From positions 1 to 37,798 of the IMG/VR virus record IMGVR_UViG_3300035670_000632: 37,798 nt of DNA; one strand, written 5' to 3'. The notes under the pieces are model-generated. The model worked only from the letters and a program-made list of their open reading frames with translations. It searched no databases and was not told where the DNA came from. Of the stretch, positions 36,005 through 37,798 are shown in pieces (position 1 is the stretch's first letter; the number at the start of each line of letters is the position of its first letter). The stretch comes from a virus. A program made the translations under genes and the position numbers.

Positions 36005-36121
36005 TCATCCGTCTTCCCAGTCTCCATAGAGGAATGATAGAGCGTACAGGCCTGCCAGAAACGACAGAGCTGCAAAAATGGCCAGAGTTTTGATGATGTC
36101 GTCTTGGTAGAAAGCAAACAT
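36005..36121 (-). CDS. tiny membrane protein (38 aa)
   Basis: The 38-residue product MFAFYQDDIIKTLAIFAALS continues FLAGLYALSFLYGDWE, giving one membrane span of about 22 residues with an acidic end. Its ATG shares a base with the stop of the 103-residue gene (TGATG). It is the third hydrophobic gene in a row here. The layout resembles phage holin or accessory lysis genes, unproven. Confidence 0.55.
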   Translation of the reverse strand: MFAFYQDDIIKTLAIFAALSFLAGLYALSFLYGDWEDG

Positions 36122-36432
36122 CAGGGCAGGTCCACGGTGTCATCGGATGGTTTCGCCGCCGCTGGGTTAGGTTCGAAGTCCGGAAACTTTGCGGGTTTGG
36201 CCTGCCGCAACTTTTCCATTCTCAGCTCGTGCGCCCGCTCCATGGATCGATGCGCAACCCAAATTCCGAGCATCGGCGGGATGATTTGAATCACGGCTTG
36301 CACGAGGCCCGTAGGAGGTTGATTCACCACCGCGACTATCCATGACGACAAGCCGAATGAAAGCACACCGAGCCGCTCGATTGGGTCCTCGGCAAGAAAA
36401 TCGGCGATGGGGTCAAAATGATCGAAGTTCAT
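36121..36432 (-). CDS. membrane protein (103 aa)
   Basis: After an acidic N-terminus it has two hydrophobic stretches (LGVLSFGLSSWIVAVVN and LVQAVIQIIPPMLGIWVA, about 21-60) and a basic then Pro-rich soluble C-terminus (ERAHELRMEKLRQAKPAKF). A 4-base overlap joins it to the preceding membrane gene. Two spans and a charged tail fit a holin, but no family is recognised. Confidence 0.62.
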   Translation of the reverse strand: MNFDHFDPIADFLAEDPIERLGVLSFGLSSWIVAVVNQPPTGLVQAVIQIIPPMLGIWVAHRSMERAHELRMEKLRQAKPAKFPDFEPNPAAAKPSDDTVDLP

Positions 36433-36728
36433 TTTAGCTCTTCGCCCTCATCCATGAGCTTTGCCGCGATCTTTTGTGTCCTCAGGTAGCCCACGAGGCA
36501 TGTTACCAAGGCTACGATCGTCGGCGCAAGAGGCCCCGTGTACCAGAGGTGCACCGAGTCACCGAGAGCCAGCAGCACAGCCAGCCCAAGGCCGCTGAAC
36601 GAAGTCCATCCCGTACCGCGTGATAGTGCTCTCATAAACTCCTCGGCATTCAGGTATCCATGGATACTCTGATTACCGGAATTTACGACAGGACGCGACA
36701 TTATCGGACGTTCTTTTTCATCATTCAT
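36429..36728 (-). CDS. membrane protein (99 aa)
   Basis: The N-terminal 45 residues are soluble (IHGYLNAEEFMRALSRGTGW); two spans follow (SFSGLGLAVLLALGDSVHL and PTIVALVTCLVGYLRTQ, about 44-87) with a charged C-terminus. It overlaps the 55-residue gene at its start and the next membrane gene at its end by 4 bases. Holin-like topology; function unproven. Confidence 0.62.
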   Translation of the reverse strand: MNDEKERPIMSRPVVNSGNQSIHGYLNAEEFMRALSRGTGWTSFSGLGLAVLLALGDSVHLWYTGPLAPTIVALVTCLVGYLRTQKIAAKLMDEGEELK

Positions 36729-36892
36729 CCGAAATACCCCCTCGGAAAGTAGCGTGGCTGTTGCTCTAAAGGACTTTCGACTTTGCCCATTGCCGCTTTG
36801 ATCGCTTCCGTGTCCCGCTTGATTTCCGCGATGCGTTCGAACAGCTTGGGGTCCGTTACGGTGATCGTGACTCCGGGCTTTATGTTGCTCAT
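36725..36892 (-). CDS. small hypothetical protein (55 aa)
   Basis: This short gene encodes MSNIKPGVTITVTDPKLFER then IAEIKRDTEAIKAAMG, ending in an aromatic PRYFPRGYFG. Both ends overlap the neighbouring genes as ATGA: the sigma stop at its start and the next ATG at its end. That chain of overlaps supports it. Unknown function. Confidence 0.6.
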   Translation of the reverse strand: MSNIKPGVTITVTDPKLFERIAEIKRDTEAIKAAMGKVESPLEQQPRYFPRGYFG

Positions 36893-37353
36893 GCGGATAG
36901 CACCTCCCGAACGTGGTTGAGGCCGCGTTTATGGTGATTTCGCACCGTGCCTTCGTTCATATCGAGAGCACGTCCGATGTCCTGCCATCCCGCGTCGGCT
37001 TCGTAGGTCATGCGGATCACCGCCGTTTGCATTTTGCTGCATCTTGCCAAGTACCAGGCCGGAATTGGGCGGACCCGTTTCGGCGTTCTGGCGGCTGGCT
37101 CAATCGTCAGGTCCGCAATCTTTCGCGTCTCATAGGCGACTTCTGGCCAGAATTCCCGCCGTGCTGCTTTGCAAGCCCACGCGGTGGACTCCCCTTGATG
37201 CATGGACTCGAGAGACACCGTTACGGCGATCGACATCAGGTCGTCAGCGTGCCGCCTGTATCTTGGGGCGATGATTGTGCGGCGAAAATACCGCATGACC
37301 GACGAAACACGGTTGCTCAATTCCGATCCTGAGGCGTGTGGGATGGTTTTCAC
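36889..37353 (-). CDS. ECF-like RNA polymerase sigma factor
   Basis: The 154-residue protein has both sigma modules in the normal order. A region 2-like helical part is VMRYFRRTIIAPRYRRHADD, LMSIAVTVSLESM, then AWACKAARREFW (about 19-68). A region 4-like helix-turn-helix near the C-terminus is CSKMQTAVIRMTYEADAGWQ and DIGRALDMNEGTVRNHHKRG, then LNHVREVL (about 107-152). The linker is short, as in ECF sigmas. The region 2 match is weaker than region 4. It would redirect host RNA polymerase; the TTCGATAGT elements are possible targets (inference). It overlaps its neighbours by 4 bases on both sides. Confidence 0.75.
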   Translation of the reverse strand: MKTIPHASGSELSNRVSSVMRYFRRTIIAPRYRRHADDLMSIAVTVSLESMHQGESTAWACKAARREFWPEVAYETRKIADLTIEPAARTPKRVRPIPAWYLARCSKMQTAVIRMTYEADAGWQDIGRALDMNEGTVRNHHKRGLNHVREVLSA

Positions 37354-37730
37354 GGGGACGGCTCCCCCGGAACCATGGCCAGCCCCGCCGCCGTCAGGAA
37401 TGCAGCGAAAGACGCATCAGCAGGCGGTGTCGGCAAGTTGTGGTCGATCAAGGTCCCATCGGTTTCGAAACGTGCGGCAAACCAGCTCTCCGTTCCCAGC
37501 ATGTAGCCGGATGTCATCATGGTTTGGGCAATGGCGGTTTCAAGGTGCTGAGACGCCCCCCACCAAACTCCGGTATAGCCTTGTTGCGCGTCCCAAGCCG
37601 CTGACGGGCCTCCCGCGATGGCCGATAGCTCCACCGAATGTTCGGTAATCAAGCCCGATAGGCCGGTCATCGTCGCCGCGATGGCTCGCGTGGCGTCAGG
37701 CACTGCCAAATGGACGAGGACGCGGATCAT
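37350..37730 (-). CDS. hypothetical protein (126 aa)
   Basis: The protein MIRVLVHLAVPDATRAIAAT continues with small-residue-rich sequence (QGYTGVWWGASQHLETAIAQ) and ends ASFAAFLTAAGLAMVPGEPS. No family is recognised. The ATG at 37730 has GGGGG 5 bases upstream and overlaps the stop of the LamG-like fragment. It may be a virion accessory protein judged by its neighbour. Confidence 0.6.
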   Translation of the reverse strand: MIRVLVHLAVPDATRAIAATMTGLSGLITEHSVELSAIAGGPSAAWDAQQGYTGVWWGASQHLETAIAQTMMTSGYMLGTESWFAARFETDGTLIDHNLPTPPADASFAAFLTAAGLAMVPGEPSP

Positions 37731-37798
37731 GGCGTCCCCCATTTGACTTTAAGATACTCATAGATTGACGTGATATCTGCGTCCGCAAGAGATCGAGC
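37727..37798 (-). CDS. LamG-like protein, C-terminal end (runs off right edge)
   Basis: Only the last 23 codons are present: ARSLADADITSIYEYLKVKW then GTP and TGA. Endings of the form L(S/A)DADI..I..YL..KWG close LamG/concanavalin-like domains in phage proteins. The head module at the left edge ends in the N-terminus of such a protein, so both fragments probably belong to one gene interrupted by the window boundary. Confidence 0.65.
   Translation of the reverse strand, partial: ARSLADADITSIYEYLKVKWGTP

Noticed and set aside
519-37648. Numerous open frames on the plus strand
   Set aside because: All overlap well-supported minus-strand genes or repeat tracts, lack consistent ribosome-binding sites, and read as low-complexity Arg/Ser/Pro-rich sequence typical of frames opposite GC-rich genes.
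1-37798. CRISPR array, tRNA genes, integrase or attachment site
   Set aside because: I searched for these by eye. There are no regularly spaced direct repeats with unique spacers, no cloverleaf-type tRNA and no tyrosine or serine recombinase motifs.

Overview
The window is almost the whole genome of a tailed phage with a long tail tube (siphovirus-like), or a slice of such a prophage, from a moderately GC-rich bacterial host. Every gene I can support lies on the minus strand, so transcription runs from high to low coordinates. Genes are packed with 4-base ATGA/GTGA overlaps and mostly strong Shine-Dalgarno (SD) sequences, and there are many very small genes. I see no integrase, no classical repressor, no tRNA and no rRNA. 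The host cannot be named. The LamG-type protein, papain-like protease, ECF-like sigma factor and CsrA-like protein would fit a planctomycete or similar environmental bacterium, but that is a low-confidence guess.

Layout in transcription order. At 37798-33705: the C-terminal end of a LamG-type protein, an ECF-like sigma factor, a run of small membrane and coiled-coil proteins, and a papain-family cysteine protease. At 33683-28610: the tail module (tail completion, tail tube, tail chaperones joined by a CCCAAAA frameshift site, short tape measure, two tail proteins of which one is very Cys-rich, and a small zinc-ribbon protein). At 28470-26780: three short units with clear promoters and terminators (a ribbon-helix-helix unit, a zinc-finger protein, a stand-alone virion-like protein). 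At 26752-21718: an early replication/recombination operon (ribbon-helix-helix regulator, ERF annealing protein, PrimPol-type primase, a ParB/DUF3102-like protein, a DEAH helicase). At 21213-12864: accessory genes, including a CsrA-like protein, a protein with a RAMP-like C-terminal motif between two pentanucleotide-periodic repeat tracts, RusA, a duplicated gene family, and a ThyX gene broken by one in-frame stop. At 12738-12155: two small overlapping genes carrying sigma region 4 and sigma region 2 separately, in reversed order. At 12115-1: the head module (terminase, portal, Mu F-like protein, two large glycosyltransferases and a small membrane protein, prohead protease, major capsid protein, head-tail connectors) and the N-terminus of a LamG-type protein.

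The head module runs off the left edge at the LamG N-terminus, and the right edge begins with a LamG-like C-terminus followed by the tail genes. The two edges are therefore probably adjacent in a circular or concatemeric genome, with a few hundred bases of one LamG gene missing.

Regulatory model (inference). Sigma-70-like promoters serve the ribbon-helix-helix and early units. A recurring TTCGATAGT element stands just upstream of the tail operon, the stand-alone virion gene, the glycosyltransferase gene and the protease-capsid genes. It is a candidate late promoter for one of the phage's own sigma factors.
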